DNA of 64,000 nt, from the NCBI GenBank assembly GCA_013365325.1, contig JABVXV010000026.1:124001-188000 (forward strand). The letters are read 5' to 3'. The notes beneath the pieces are model-generated. The model was not told the origin of the DNA, made no database searches, and saw only the letters and a list, made by a program, of their open reading frames with translations. The first letter of the stretch is position 1. Every line of letters starts with the position of its first letter. This DNA comes from Dipetalonema caudispina. Lineage: Eukaryota > Nematoda > Chromadorea > Rhabditida > Onchocercidae. The position numbers and the translations under genes are program-made. Positions 39,283-51,118 of the stretch are shown one piece after another.

Positions 39283-39934
39283 GGCATTTTTGACATCTCT
39301 ATGTAAGAAGTGATTTTATGGATACAAATCTTTGAACATGAAGAACAATGAATTGAAATTTCTAGCTTGCATCTATTGCACGCAATGGAGATTCTGTTTA
39401 CAATTAGACGATGGGAAAGCGTAAGCATTCCAATCACTCAAATCTGCTCAATATAACGTTTAAAAAATTCATACCATGTTCACTTCTTGAATCTATCCGG
39501 CTAAAATCAATATTGGCGACCGGTTTGTTATGATAGAGATGGAAATGGATGCTAATTGACACTATCATTATTATACTCACTGTCAAAAATATATTATCCA
39601 TCTAGTATGAATATGGATAAATTAGAGAATAGTCAAGCAGAATGTACCAACGATATATACAAAGAAATAAATCAATAGCAAAATATGAATCCTTTTTCTG
39701 CTATTGAGTATAATGGATTGAAAATAGTCACACTTTTATTATGAACATTTCCAACGCGTTAAATCACTATGATCTGTAATAATTCCTAGTGAAATAAAAA
39801 AATATTTGTGGTTTGGCGGTTTGGCTATAATTCGGTGCTCGATCAGATAATAATAAATGGAAATCGTTTATAGTAAGTTGATGAGTTTTTGAATAACTGT
39901 TATGAGAATGACAAATTAAATACACAGATATGAA

Positions 39935-40432
39935 ATGAAAAGGAATTCGAATCTTCTACTAATCCAAAAAATGACTATCCGATCATTTCAGATAACAGAT
40001 ATGGTACTCGTTCCAGATATACTGCTTGTATGGAAAACAAACACAGATCTGGAATGCAGGAGATCAAATCTAAGTGTGAAAGTAAACAAGGAATATGGAG
40101 AAGTCGAACTTCATCTTAGTACTCTTCCGAACATGTTCTCCACTTAGACAAATCCAAAGGTCATTGAGCAAAGGACGAAGGCGTACAAGGAAAAACAAAT
40201 TCCAAAGAATAAACTTATCAAATTGATAAAATATCCAAATACCAAAGAGATGAAAATGGATACTGCTATCAGCATTACTTCATACAACAAATACTGTCCA
40301 GTTCACTGGATCTTGAACATATTGATATTCAGTTTTATTTAAATGCCGCAAAAGTCAAAAATATCGCCATTAGAGGCCAATTCTTATCACTAGAGCAGAA
40401 TCAGAGATCTGATTTTGATTTCTGCGGCTAAA
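39935..40432 (+). pseudogene. Decayed coding-like region, unrecognised
   Basis: One frame is open from 39935 to 40342 except for a single TAG at 40145-40147. A second frame (+1 shift) is open from about 40213 to TAA near 40432 with coding-like composition (for example LSSSLDLEHIDIQFYLNAA, then RGQFLSLEQNQRSDF). GC content is above the flanks. This looks like a gene or element remnant with a stop and a frameshift, but no family is recognisable. Spliced exons of a live gene are not excluded. Confidence 0.35.
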
Positions 40433-40718
40433 TGAAATAAGGTATGGCATCTCAAATTTAGCCATTCTTCATCGAAAAGCAATCAAGCAACGTCATTTAG
40501 GAAATAAAAAACAGGAAAACACACGCTCCCGGCTTTTCCCGGAATGGAAACACTGTCTTTTCATTCGTAACAGAAACGTTTTTTTTTCAGAATGGAAAAC
40601 TATGAAAAGAGTTAAAAAATGAACACAAATAACCAAATAAAAGCGAAATATGGACAGGATGAAATTCATATACAATCTTTCTAATCTTTCAGAAGCATAT
40701 TAAAAATCAAATAAATCG

Positions 40719-43700
40719 TTAGCTTCCCATGGTTTTCTTCGAATTCTTCAAAGCACTTTCAATAACTTGCCCCAAACAACGACCAAATTCTTTCAAAATT
40801 GCTTTCTCAATTTCTACTTGAGTTGATCGTCCACTGGATTCAATCTCTTCTGCCTGTGCTACAAGGCAAAGGGTTGCTGCTTCTACCACTTCATCCGTCA
40901 TATAAAACCAAGGCAGCCTAAAATCGAGAACAGCATCACTTATAAAAAAATCTTTGGTACGATAAAGATGCAGAAAGGAAAACAGATAAATGCCACGAAA
41001 CAATAATCGTTTCCAAATCCGTCTAATAAAAAAATTTATTATTATAAAATTCTAGACATCTTTTCAAATTTCTCCTACAAAATTTGAAACAGAAACTAGA
41101 CCATTAGTGACAAACGAAGGTGACTTCCTTCATATGCTTCCATTATTTGCATAACATAACTTCATCTACTACTGGAACTATGAGCTAAAAAGAACCAGAA
41201 ATCAAAGATGAACTTCCTAGATTAGCCAATATACACTTACGTTTTAGGATCACTCGGCTCTTGGACTTCATCATCGCTATCTTCATCGCTATATAATGTT
41301 GCCTTATGAAAATCTGCACTACCCATGGTAGCGGCAGAGCGGATATCACTTAATGCCGTAACTGATTTCGTATTTGCCAAACGGGCTGCCCGGTCCGATT
41401 CGGTGTTTCGACAACATATACATTTGCATCGATCAGTGCAAGGCACTTTCGCCTAAAGTTAAAGTTTATTTTCAACATCACTTTTATAGAAAAAGAAGCT
41501 GACCATTACGATAATTCTATAGTTCACTCTTTTTTTTTCGGTACCTATAGAATAATGAAACGATTTTTGCAGCACTAATAAGTTACTTCTAGTACTCACA
41601 ACAACGATTTGGACAGTTATGTGAGGAAACTCACAAGGAACCGGAGGGTCTGATAACAAGATACTGTTTCCTTCGAATATATTAATTTTAAAGGATAAGA
41701 AAGAAAATGATTGCCTATCAGTACTAACATCAAAATTCAATCTCAATCTAACGTCCTTTTTAACAAAACGTTTAAACTATGAGTTTATGATGACATAAAC
41801 TCACTTCATAACATTCACAGTAATTCTTCAAACAATTCGATTTCTTGCAATGACATCCTTTTTGGTGCAACCGCTCTGGTTCTACTTGTCTATTAGTAGC
41901 AACGCCTAAAAACTGAGTCCATTAAGCGAAATACTTGGTTAAAATCAAACTTAATTTGTTGAAAAAAGAAACGGAAAATAAAAGCGCCATATACACAACT
42001 ATGTTTTATTATTTAGACTTGAATATAATTCTCATTTTACTAAAACTATTCGACTACAAGCTGCGGTTCACCATTAGATCGTGCATGCTAGACACTTGCT
42101 ATCTTGAAAGTACCTTAAGACGACAGCAATCAAACTGTCCCGCCAATCTACATATGAATCATTATCAATAATCGAGTTTTTACTAATGGTTAACATATTA
42201 CCGATTTTTGGTTTGAATGCATTCGGGTTGCGTTCCAGTGACAACCTAATGGCGCGTGTCCTCTCAATTTCATATTCGATTGTATTTTTGCAGTCTTTGC
42301 AATCACAGTCATTGCAAAATTCCCCATTTGCAAAGCAATCACAATATAATTTCAAACACATTGAACGCGTGCAGTGACATGGTTTTTTTGAACCAAGAGG
42401 TCGCCTGGAAATAAAACATCCACATAACCATAAAAAAAAAAAATTAATATGAAACATGAAAATGATCCCTACTGTTACTTTGCTACCTCGATTTATATAG
42501 CTTGGAACCTCTCCAACACTTTGCTAGTACCTTACGAAAAAAAAAAAAAAACCATTAAGATGTAAAATGGAACTTAACATCTCAAACTACAGTTTCACTA
42601 CTTTGCCGATGATCGACACCATTACACAAATGAAACAATACACTCGAAAACTTGAACAACTTAAATTGGAAATACATTGAAATCAAGAACCGTAGAGCAG
42701 AGCATTAGCATTTGGAAAAAGAAATCACTTTTTTGGAGCTAATTTAGCTGCCAACACTGGAGTGAATATCCTGTTACGTTGAACGCTAGCCTGAGCAGTT
42801 CGATAAGCCAAAGGTGGACTAAGAGGCCCAGTTTGTAGAGGTTTTGATTTAGCTGGTACTTCACGTCTTCGCCAATTTGATTCTGTTTTCTGAAAATACG
42901 TGCCGGCTGCACACGTGGCGGTTTCTGGGTATATCCACTAAAAGAACAGACAGGAAAACATTGTTTTGCAAAAACTTGAACATCAAAATTTGAAAGTACG
43001 ATAATTTTTCCCTAAAAAGATCTATTAATTTCATAAATTTTAATTTTTGCAAAATAACTATTCATAAATTTTTACTTACCAAGAAATCCTTAAATAGAGC
43101 TATCAAAATCACAAAACTTACAATCTGGTCCACGACTCCACGATTCGTCTCACTAAGGGTCCGCACTGGTGTGGTAGTGGTTGAACCACCTGATCGATCA
43201 ATACGATATATCTGAGCGAAGAAATTATTTAAATCAAATTTTCAGCATTGAAATAAGATTAAACTAATCAAAAAGCTACACAGTACCATTTGTTCTCTTT
43301 TATCAGAATGAAAAAGACTCTCAATGTTATTCTGATAGGAAACTATTTTAAACTTAATATTTCACATTCTAGTTTTAATATAGAATTCCTCTTAATTCAT
43401 CCTGAAGACTAATTTAGGCAAAATTTACTAATTATGGTCTATAAAAATGGTATAAATTTAGAAGTACGCGCTATCAAAGTAAAAAAAAAAGAAAAAACGA
43501 ATAATACGATTGTTGTACGACTTAACGCTAAATATAACCAAATCCAGTGGGAATGACCTCCGTCGAAGATACAGTTTATGAAAAGTCTAAAGAGTTCTAC
43601 CCTATTTCCTCTTACAGCGAAAACATGTGCCGGAACAACACGTCCTGTCTGAATTTGCCCTATTTCGGAATCGCATAACTGACTGTCGCTTGATTCTCCA

Positions 43701-45097
43701 ACACCTACCTGAAATTTTGAGAGAGAAAATTAATACCAGTTCACCCAATAGAATATAACTTCATTTAATGCACGGGAGCATGCATATCCTGAATCTGAAT
43801 TCTACGATTTACATCCTCACTGTCAATTTCGGCACTGATATCCCAAAAACTATCATTTAAAAATTCCACCAATAATCCAGAAATTGATATTGTGAAATCG
43901 TATCCAAATCATTTCAAGAAATCGTAAATCATATATCATTTAATTTATTTTATATCTACCCTGATAATATGTACAATTCAATGATTGAAAACATACCCTC
44001 TCATGCTGTGAATCGTCATAAGGGGAATGCCTACTTCCCGAAGGAATACTACTTGCACGTGAATGATAAACCACTCTGTAGGAGCCATCAGCTAAAAAGT
44101 GTTTGTTAGGAAATACATTAATTAGTTCAGATAAAATATACTGCGATGAAACTCGTGACAAACTTGTTCATTAAATAAGTGCATAAGTGGTGACTGTTTA
44201 TCTTTCATGCGAATATTTAAGTGAATATAAGAAAATAATCATAAATACCTTGTAATCGGTATTCCACATCATCTTCAATTTCGCCTTCTACGTCAACTTC
44301 TTCCACGATTTCTTCAGAAATCTGAATTATCAATGAAGTGAATCAAAGATTTAAAAAAAGATTTGTTTAATGCAAATAATCCAAAGCATCAATCCAAGAT
44401 GTTATGTCAAAATTCCAAAATGTATTAAGTTCCGCCTATTTAGTTCGAGCAGTTGTGCTTCGAAACTTATTGAATCCATTTCAAGTTCTTCCACAAAACT
44501 TACTGCATAGCATTTAAAAAGTTCCAATTTCTGCTGATGTTCAAAGCTTACTTGACTAGCACAAAATGTGTTGTTCATAGTATCTATCTAATTCAGACAG
44601 CCTTTCAAAACTTATTGCCAGTCTAATTCGTTACTCAGGGCTCAGTTTAACCTGCTGCTTCTTAGAACTTATTTGGCTTAGTTCAGAAATTTATCAATCT
44701 AGCAGAAACTAGGTCTAGCAACTCAGTAACTTAATTCGATCCTCCAAGGCTTACCTTCCGTGAATGAAACTGTCTCTTAGAATAAAATCCGCTTATTTCA
44801 GGCTGTCTATCGCAATCTATCACGTGGTTTGATTCAAGCCGTCCCTTAAAACTTACTTGATTCAACCCAAAACCCGATGAAACTGCAGTCAAATTATTGT
44901 CTTCCGGGAATTAGTTCGTTTCTTAAAATTGTTCTTAAATATTGTCCAAAGAAAGGCGAAACTATATTCATTACTACCTGTGTATCATCGACCAATTCAT
45001 CCGTCACCACCTCTTCCTGAACAATTTCTTCATGGGCAATCATTTGATGTTGTTGCTGCTTCGGTGGTTCTTTTTGTCGTCTATTACTGTCAGACAT
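40719..45097 (-). CDS. lin-54: LIN-54, CXC-domain DNA-binding subunit of DREAM/MuvB
   Basis: Ten minus-strand exons in phase: 44978-45097, 44249-44321, 43997-44091, 43616-43708, 43122-43211, 42729-42937, 42202-42404, 41805-41905, 41241-41452 and 40719-40917, giving 464 residues. Two cysteine-rich CXC repeats bind zinc and read the CHR element (TTYGAA) for the DREAM/MuvB cell-cycle complex. The first is at about 236-265 ([20 protein letters not shown] then CNDCDCKDC). The second is at about 312-342 ([17 protein letters not shown] then [10 protein letters not shown]). The minor-groove tyrosines correspond to Tyr247 and Tyr323. NPNAFKPKI follows the first repeat, as in human LIN54. The C-terminus ([10 protein letters not shown] to LKEFGRCL) matches the family helical end, which contacts the complex. 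The N-terminus is acidic. Exon 6 has a second in-frame acceptor that would begin it at 42889 and drop 16 residues. Confidence 0.94.
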
Positions 45098-46260
45098 CGT
45101 TATGGTTCCCACAAATTAATTTATCTACAGAAAATTCGACATCACAATCATTATTAAAAGGTATCAACACTAAAAGCGCAAGAAAAGGCCTACGTCAAAA
45201 ATAACACCCTTATTAAGCTTTGCAGATTGGGAAAATATAAGTTCATGATGGTAGAAATGTGCAACAAAACGTAATATAATACTTTTTCAGACCACGTACG
45301 TCACAACACTATGCAGCAGTCTCAAACTACCGATTGCCTTACATCATCTAAATTATAAATCGAATCCATAACTAATCGTCAAACAATAAATGACAAGACA
45401 AAAACTTGACATCCCCAAATACTAATTTGTAAAAATCCAATTTTTAAATCTTACCCTTTTTGTTCGACAAGTGCTACCGATGCGATGGCTATATATACCA
45501 ATTCTTTCAACTTTCAACTTAATGCAAAATGTTTCGACGTTATACGTCAATTTTGGCGGTTTCAGCCATCCAGAGCCTATAACAGCATAAACATTAAACA
45601 ACAATACGTAAACTAAGATAAGCTCCACACGTGAATTTCAAACGAGAATAGGTAAAAGCATGCAGGATGTGAACACGTTGACATATAAGAGAGCGTCGAC
45701 GTGTGAAGGTTAAACATAAATTTCTGAATACATGAGCGTCAGAAAATGACATATGAACTTCGGCAAAATACCAAAATGTAGACAGTAACGTCGAAGCGCA
45801 TACGTATACATTAAAAATACGTGGATGTAATCAGTAAAACTTAAATGGTTGAGTATGTGGTGAACACATGTGCGTGAATAATAAACAAAAGTGTATTGAT
45901 GGAAGCAAACGTAGTAAGGGAACAAATATAGTCAAAGCGCACTTGCTAAGGGTGGCTTGAAATGAGAATCACGAGGCCACGTTCATAAATAACGTATTTA
46001 CAGTTGTGCATTAGCGTTTGATATTTACACGCTCAACACTGAAAAAACATAGGAAAACGTAGCAGCGATTTGTTGATACAAACTAAAAATTCGAAATCTT
46101 GACAAAATCTTTCAACCGAAATGTCAATTGCAACTCAAAACAGACATCTAATCACTTATAGATTCATGCAACCAAAGGAAACCCAACACGCATGACGTCA
46201 ATGCAACACGTACGTCAAATCCTTGGAAATATCAAAATCCACGTTCGAAACACTCTCCCG
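45098..46260. other. Upstream region of lin-54, rich in ACGT cores
   Basis: No reading frame. Many acgt, cgtca and gacgt words occur, with a perfect palindromic CRE (tgacgtca) at 46193-46200 and an E2F-like ttttggcgg at 45551-45559. This may be promoter or 5' flank of lin-54. Confidence 0.45.
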
Positions 46261-46760
46261 CACCCCAAAAAATCGAAATTAGTAAGAAAGATTGCCAATT
46301 CAAAACGATGCAGCCAAATAGCCGATATGAACCTTTGAAGTGTATTCATTTCATAAAGAGAATGGAAATGATCAATTCAAGGATTGATTGAGTAAAAGTA
46401 ATAATGCTACAAATGACAACTCTACAAAAAAGTTCGAAATTTGAAATTTACCAAATTTAAAACTGCAACAATTTATTCGCATTATTTCACTCAATTAAAT
46501 GATATCAATTCCATTTTTACTTATTTGTCTAATTCATTATTGAATAACAAATTTGTTCACTTACATTATGAATTTATTCTTTTCACAGTATTATACTATA
46601 TTACATACGTGGCAGTTTAAACTGGAATAATAATTAAATGGTTAATCAAAGTAATAATTTGAATAGCTGAAGGGTAAGTGAAGATGATGAAGTGAAAATA
46701 ATTAAAATAATAACTAGGATGATAAATAATGCTAAAAAATGCAATCTTTTTAACTCCAAG

Positions 46761-46789
46761 TTTCCCGCACTTTCGCGGTTCATTTTGAA
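46761..46789 (+). promoter_or_regulatory. E2F-like site with adjacent CHR-like word
   Basis: tttcccgc (46761-46768) matches the E2F consensus TTTSSCGC. tttgaa (46784-46789) matches the CHR consensus, 15 nt further on. No start of a gene was found beside it. CHR words are common by chance in AT-rich DNA. Confidence 0.3.
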
Positions 46790-48418
46790 CCAAACTACCA
46801 ATATAAAATTGAAATACTTTGACATTTGTATGATTAGATTCATTCAATTTCTCTTCCATTCACAACATTCCAACATCAATTTAATCATATAATATTTACA
46901 ATTGATAGTTTTGTTTTCGTCTTATTTTAATTGAAGTTGATCAGAAGCGCTTTCCTCTTAGGTACTTTATGCTTTTTTGTATATATTTAAGTAAATTATA
47001 AAAGAAACAAAAGAAAACATTCAATTTTAGAAAAGTATCTTAAAAACATTTCATTTTATTTTAAACAAATATTTTTATAAGTCGTAAAAATTATTGGGAA
47101 GATTTATGTACAAAAGTATTTAGCAAATTCAAAATATCAAAAATCTCTTTGATAAGATAAAAAACATTGTAGGAATAATAATATATCGGAACATATTTAT
47201 GAAATTTTGAAATTTTTAGCTGTACGGAATTTTAATTGAAATGCTCACTACTTGGAAAAATCTTGAAATTGTAGCATATCACTATTACTGTATATTTCCA
47301 TTTTGAATATATTCCTTCGAAATTTGAATGTATTCTTTCGAAATTTAATCTGAATTCAAACTTTAATTTGAGTATGTAATGGCAATGTGAATTTAAATCT
47401 TAGTTTGAATATGCGTATAGGAATAAAGATAGTTCGAAATTTTATTAAACTACTCTAATTTATACTATTTTAAAAAAATTTGAAAATCTGTTCAGCTTCA
47501 ATTTCTGAACCAAATATTTTGATACTCAAAATCAATGATTAGTGCTTCCTTATAACATTTCACTTTTTTATAATTTGTGGGGGAATTTTTGTAATTTGTA
47601 CTTGGATGCATCGATATTTTGAAATATTTAATTGATGTTCAAAATTTCTTTCAATTTTCATTTTATTCATTGCAAACATTAATTTCTGAAAGATATAATA
47701 TTTGTTGCATTTTTTGTTACTTATTTGAAATTTCATTTATTGCAGTCTTTCAACTGTTCAAATTCTTTGATAAGGAAACGTTTTTTAATTACAAATAAGA
47801 TTTGTTTATATAATAATAAAATAAATTTATAAAAATTAGATTGGCCAGTTTTTCATGTGTTATCAATTTTTTTATCAAATAAAGCCTTTCCTACTCTTAT
47901 CACTAGCCAGAATTAAAACATAATCAACATTTGTACAAAAATATTTGCAGAAAATTTGTAAATCAAAAAGTGCGAAACATTTTTCAGTATTTTTTTAAAA
48001 GTTGCAGATCATCTTTGATCCTTATAAATTGCCATTAACTTTAATAAATACTGTTAGTAAATTTGATATTTTATTTTCATCTAATCTTTTTTTTCTATGT
48101 TCTTTATTTTTTCTTAGCAACTATCCTTTGGACTTCTCATTGTTAAAAATAAGGTTTTGGCAGTGATATTCACTGCTTCTTGCTTAGAATTCATTGCTTT
48201 TATCTTCAATATTAAATTGAATTTAATTCAATAAGAATTTCCACTAATTAAGCAATCATTTCTGTATAAAATTTTTGTTCCATAATACACAAATATTATA
48301 ATTTCAATTAACAGAAATGTATGCGGGCAATATTTTCTTGAAGAGAAAAAAATTCCTAAAGGGTAATTCATAATTTTTTTTATCAGTTTTTAGAAAAAGG
48401 CAATAAAATTTCTCAGGT

Positions 48419-48462
48419 AGTTTGAAAATAGAATTCTAAACTCAAAATTCTATTTTCAAACT
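48419..48462. repeat. Perfect 17-bp inverted repeat, 10-nt loop
   Basis: The arms agtttgaaaatagaatt (48419-48435) and aattctattttcaaact (48446-48462) are exact reverse complements. Confidence 0.88.
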
Positions 48463-49135
48463 TTTTTAAGTCAAGGTTATGAAATATTTGTAACAGAAGT
48501 ATATAAATGGTGAAGATAGAATTTTAAGCCATAAAATTTTAAATTTATGCATTAATTATAATCACTCATGAAGAATACAATCAGTAAATAAATTGTAATG
48601 AAAGGATTCAACAATTTGGAAATATAGGTCTTCTATTACAATACACACAATCGGAATTCCAACTCAAAAAAGTTGTTTGGATATATGAAAACAAAACTCA
48701 AAAATATTAATCGAAGATTTTTTCAATAGCAAATTTATCGATACATTTGGTTTAATTTTTCTTCTGTCCATACATTGCAAATTTGTTTCTAATAACAGCT
48801 ATATTCATAACGACAATAACATAGTACCATTACCACTATTACCGAAAACAATAACAATAACAACAACAACAATAGTAAACTAACAGCGATATCAACAAAA
48901 AAGTATAATTGAGATAGTAGCAACATCGAAATTTAGCATTTTTCTGAAATGTCAGGCAAATATATCCTTTAACTCTTCATGTTAGCTGTTGAAAACGTGA
49001 AAGATTAAATGACCGATAGCCTAATTAGTTGCCAATAATGCCATGATCTGTCTCTAAACAACCATTGAATGCGTAAACATCAATAATCAGCGCAGTATTA
49101 AGTTCAAAGCCAAACAATTTTGAAGTTTGTAAAAA

Positions 49136-49357
49136 TTTTCAATCCGAATGTACGTGACATGCTAACAACGCAAGCGACATTCTTCCACGGTGCTTTTATC
49201 TCCTTTTCCAGATTTTACATATTTTTCTCTTCTTACAACAAGGAAACCCACTGGAATTCAATCCTCGACCACTGGTAAATTTCCATTTCATTGAATTGAG
49301 AGTGCTGAAGAAGATTAACACAACAACGTTTCAGGCCTAGATTAATTGTCCATGAAT
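49136..49357. repeat. Dispersed copy of a PTR exon 5/intron segment
   Basis: 49136-49327 repeats 34444-34635 over 192 bp with no difference I could find. It then joins a copy of 34674-34697, so it lacks 38 bp (34636-34673) that are exonic in PTR. It lies in the same orientation. The deletion disrupts the frame, and no other PTR exon lies nearby, so this is a non-functional gene fragment. Confidence 0.92.
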
Positions 49358-50380
49358 GAAAGCTAAAAAAGAATCTTATTAGAATAATAACACTTCATGA
49401 TTTCTTAATATATCCAACAATACGATTTAAATTCAGGAAAAATAATGAATATACACAAAAAAACTGGTCAAACAGATAAAAAAAAAAAAATGTGATGTTG
49501 CTCAAGCATTCAACCATAATAAATAAGTTCATAGATGAAAGCTCAACAGTACTGAACAATATTTTGGAAATTCAATTAGAAATGTAAAAAATGAATTATC
49601 CGAAAGTAGAAACTAATTGGATACCGCAGTGACTTGCTAATTTCAATCCAGATGTTACAATAGAATATAAACAGGTTTTTTTCATTTCATTTTATATTAT
49701 ATTTACAAAGTACTAAAAAATTATTACAACGTTTTCCTGCTCATTTTCTTTAATATTTTTCAAATCAATCAGTATTGCTATACGACACTGTTGTAATTCA
49801 AAATGTTAGTTTATGCATTAGTTTATCAATAGATGAAACATAGCAGATTACTGCAACATTTCATATATTTTCAAAAATTTTACAGCTTTATATGTATAAC
49901 ACGAAATTTTATAATAATTCCAGTTTGGCATTTTTTATAATTAGTGATGAAGTGGAAATCACCGAATCAAAGATTAGTTATTCAATGAATCCAAATATGG
50001 TATAGGTCAAAAAATATGGCACTACATGCTTCCAATTGGAACATCGTTTTTTTTTTTTTTTTTTGGAAAAAGTCAACCATTCAAGCAAACATATTAACCT
50101 GTACAGAAGATACTGTAGAAAGGTAAGAACAAACATATTGGATGATGGATCAAGAATTTCGAGTATATTTATGAACAGCAAGAAGAAAATCAGTGACACT
50201 TCATTGGTAAGCTAGAAATACTTAATCATAATTCAAACATTGGCCAATTTAAAAACTTCTTTGGTCAAAATGAACGAAATGTTTTTTTCGGGTACAGAAA
50301 AACCTCGTTGAATACTATTTAGTAGTTCCTACTCTGAAAGTTAGCTGCATTTCTCAAAATATATTGCCACTCCTATCAGC
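49358..50380. other. AT-rich non-coding region
   Basis: Nothing recognised beyond a T run at 50047-50064. Confidence 0.5.
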
Positions 50381-50659
50381 ATGAAGCAACTGATAAAAAT
50401 ATGTTCAGAATTAGATTTCGCTAGATTTTTAAAAACTTTTAAAAAGATCAGGGAATTAGGAAACTTTTCGAAAAAAGATTTCCATCTTACATTATTTCGT
50501 TTTATAATAATCTCAAGTGCACTTGCAGCAAGGTTTTGCGAAATGAACGAAGAGATTACAATTGCGGCAATTATATCACCTGGTGTGGTTCAAACTCAAA
50601 TCGATCATTATGATAAACTTAGATCAACTATAGCAAATTTTATTGTTCATTTTGAAACT
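50381..50659 (+). CDS. Possible exon coding a helical domain, unrecognised
   Basis: The acceptor ctatcag precedes an ATG at 50381. The frame stays open for 93 codons to a strong donor (tgtaagttg) at 50660, and runs on to a TGA at 50717-50719 if unspliced. The predicted peptide is mostly helical (FLKTFKKIRELGNFSKKDFH, then LFRFIIISSALAARF). It loosely recalls a nematode nuclear hormone receptor ligand-binding domain. No DNA-binding domain exon was found and the next candidate exon is not in phase, so this identity is only a guess. Confidence 0.3.
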
Positions 50660-50838
50660 CTTTGTAAGTTGAAATCTGCAAATTATATGAATTATCGGAT
50701 GGGATTCATTTGTATTTGAACGAGCAGTAAGCAGAAGAAAGTATTTTGGCTCATTCCACACTAGGCCATTAAAATATTCAAAAATAAGTGAAGCTTTTTT
50801 TTTTTTTTTAAATTACTATCTCTCGAAAAAAGTTTTAG

Positions 50839-51118
50839 ATTATGCCGAAAATATGGAATAAGAGAACATGTGCAGAAATTATCCGACTGGATATGCAAGC
50901 AGTGATTGAAAAGACATACCCGGTAGATAGTCGAATAGAATTAGCAATGGTTTTCAAGTGAATTTCTATTGAAATTTATCACTTTGATTTTCGAGATTTT
51001 CTCCTGGTCGATCTTTCCTTCATTATCTTTTTCACTAACAGTTTATATTTAACTTCCGTTTTTTTTTTTTTTCTTTTGCAGTATGTGTAAACCATTTACG
51101 GAACCACCGAAATCGAAT
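50839..51118 (+). CDS. Possible pair of exons, unrecognised gene
   Basis: 50839-50957 (after gttttag, ending aa|gtgaat) joins in phase to 51082-51118 (after a long pyrimidine tract and ttttgcag). It gives a continuous peptide starting MPKIWNKRTCAEIIRLDMQA and ending MCKPFTEPPKSN. The excellent second acceptor is the best evidence. Function unknown, and the exon before and after is not established. Confidence 0.28.

Larger units (their letters stand above)
37543..40718. other. Region between PTR and LIN-54
   Basis: About 3.2 kb, mostly AT-rich. It should contain the PTR promoter. It also holds a tRNA-derived pseudogene at 39209-39282 and a decayed coding-like stretch at 39935-40432. A short caa repeat lies at about 38183-38198. 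Confidence 0.5.
46261..49135. other. AT-rich intergenic region
   Basis: No gene is recognised. It holds an E2F-type site next to a CHR-like word at 46761-46789 and a perfect 17-bp hairpin at 48419-48462. A low-complexity aac/ata tract occupies about 48820-48880. Confidence 0.5.

Noticed and set aside
39138..39437. Minus-strand ORF of 99 codons
   Set aside because: It runs through the tRNA-derived sequence and has no splice or family support.
44929..45204. Plus-strand ORFs over the first lin-54 exon
   Set aside because: They are antisense to a well-supported exon and lack splice or family evidence.
48820..48880. Repeated aac/ata tract as a possible CRISPR-like or satellite array
   Set aside because: Units are irregular and only trinucleotide-sized. 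It is simple low-complexity sequence, and no CRISPR array is expected in a nematode.
50381..50719. Firm call of a nuclear hormone receptor
   Set aside because: Only a loose helical resemblance. There is no zinc-finger exon and no in-phase neighbouring exon.
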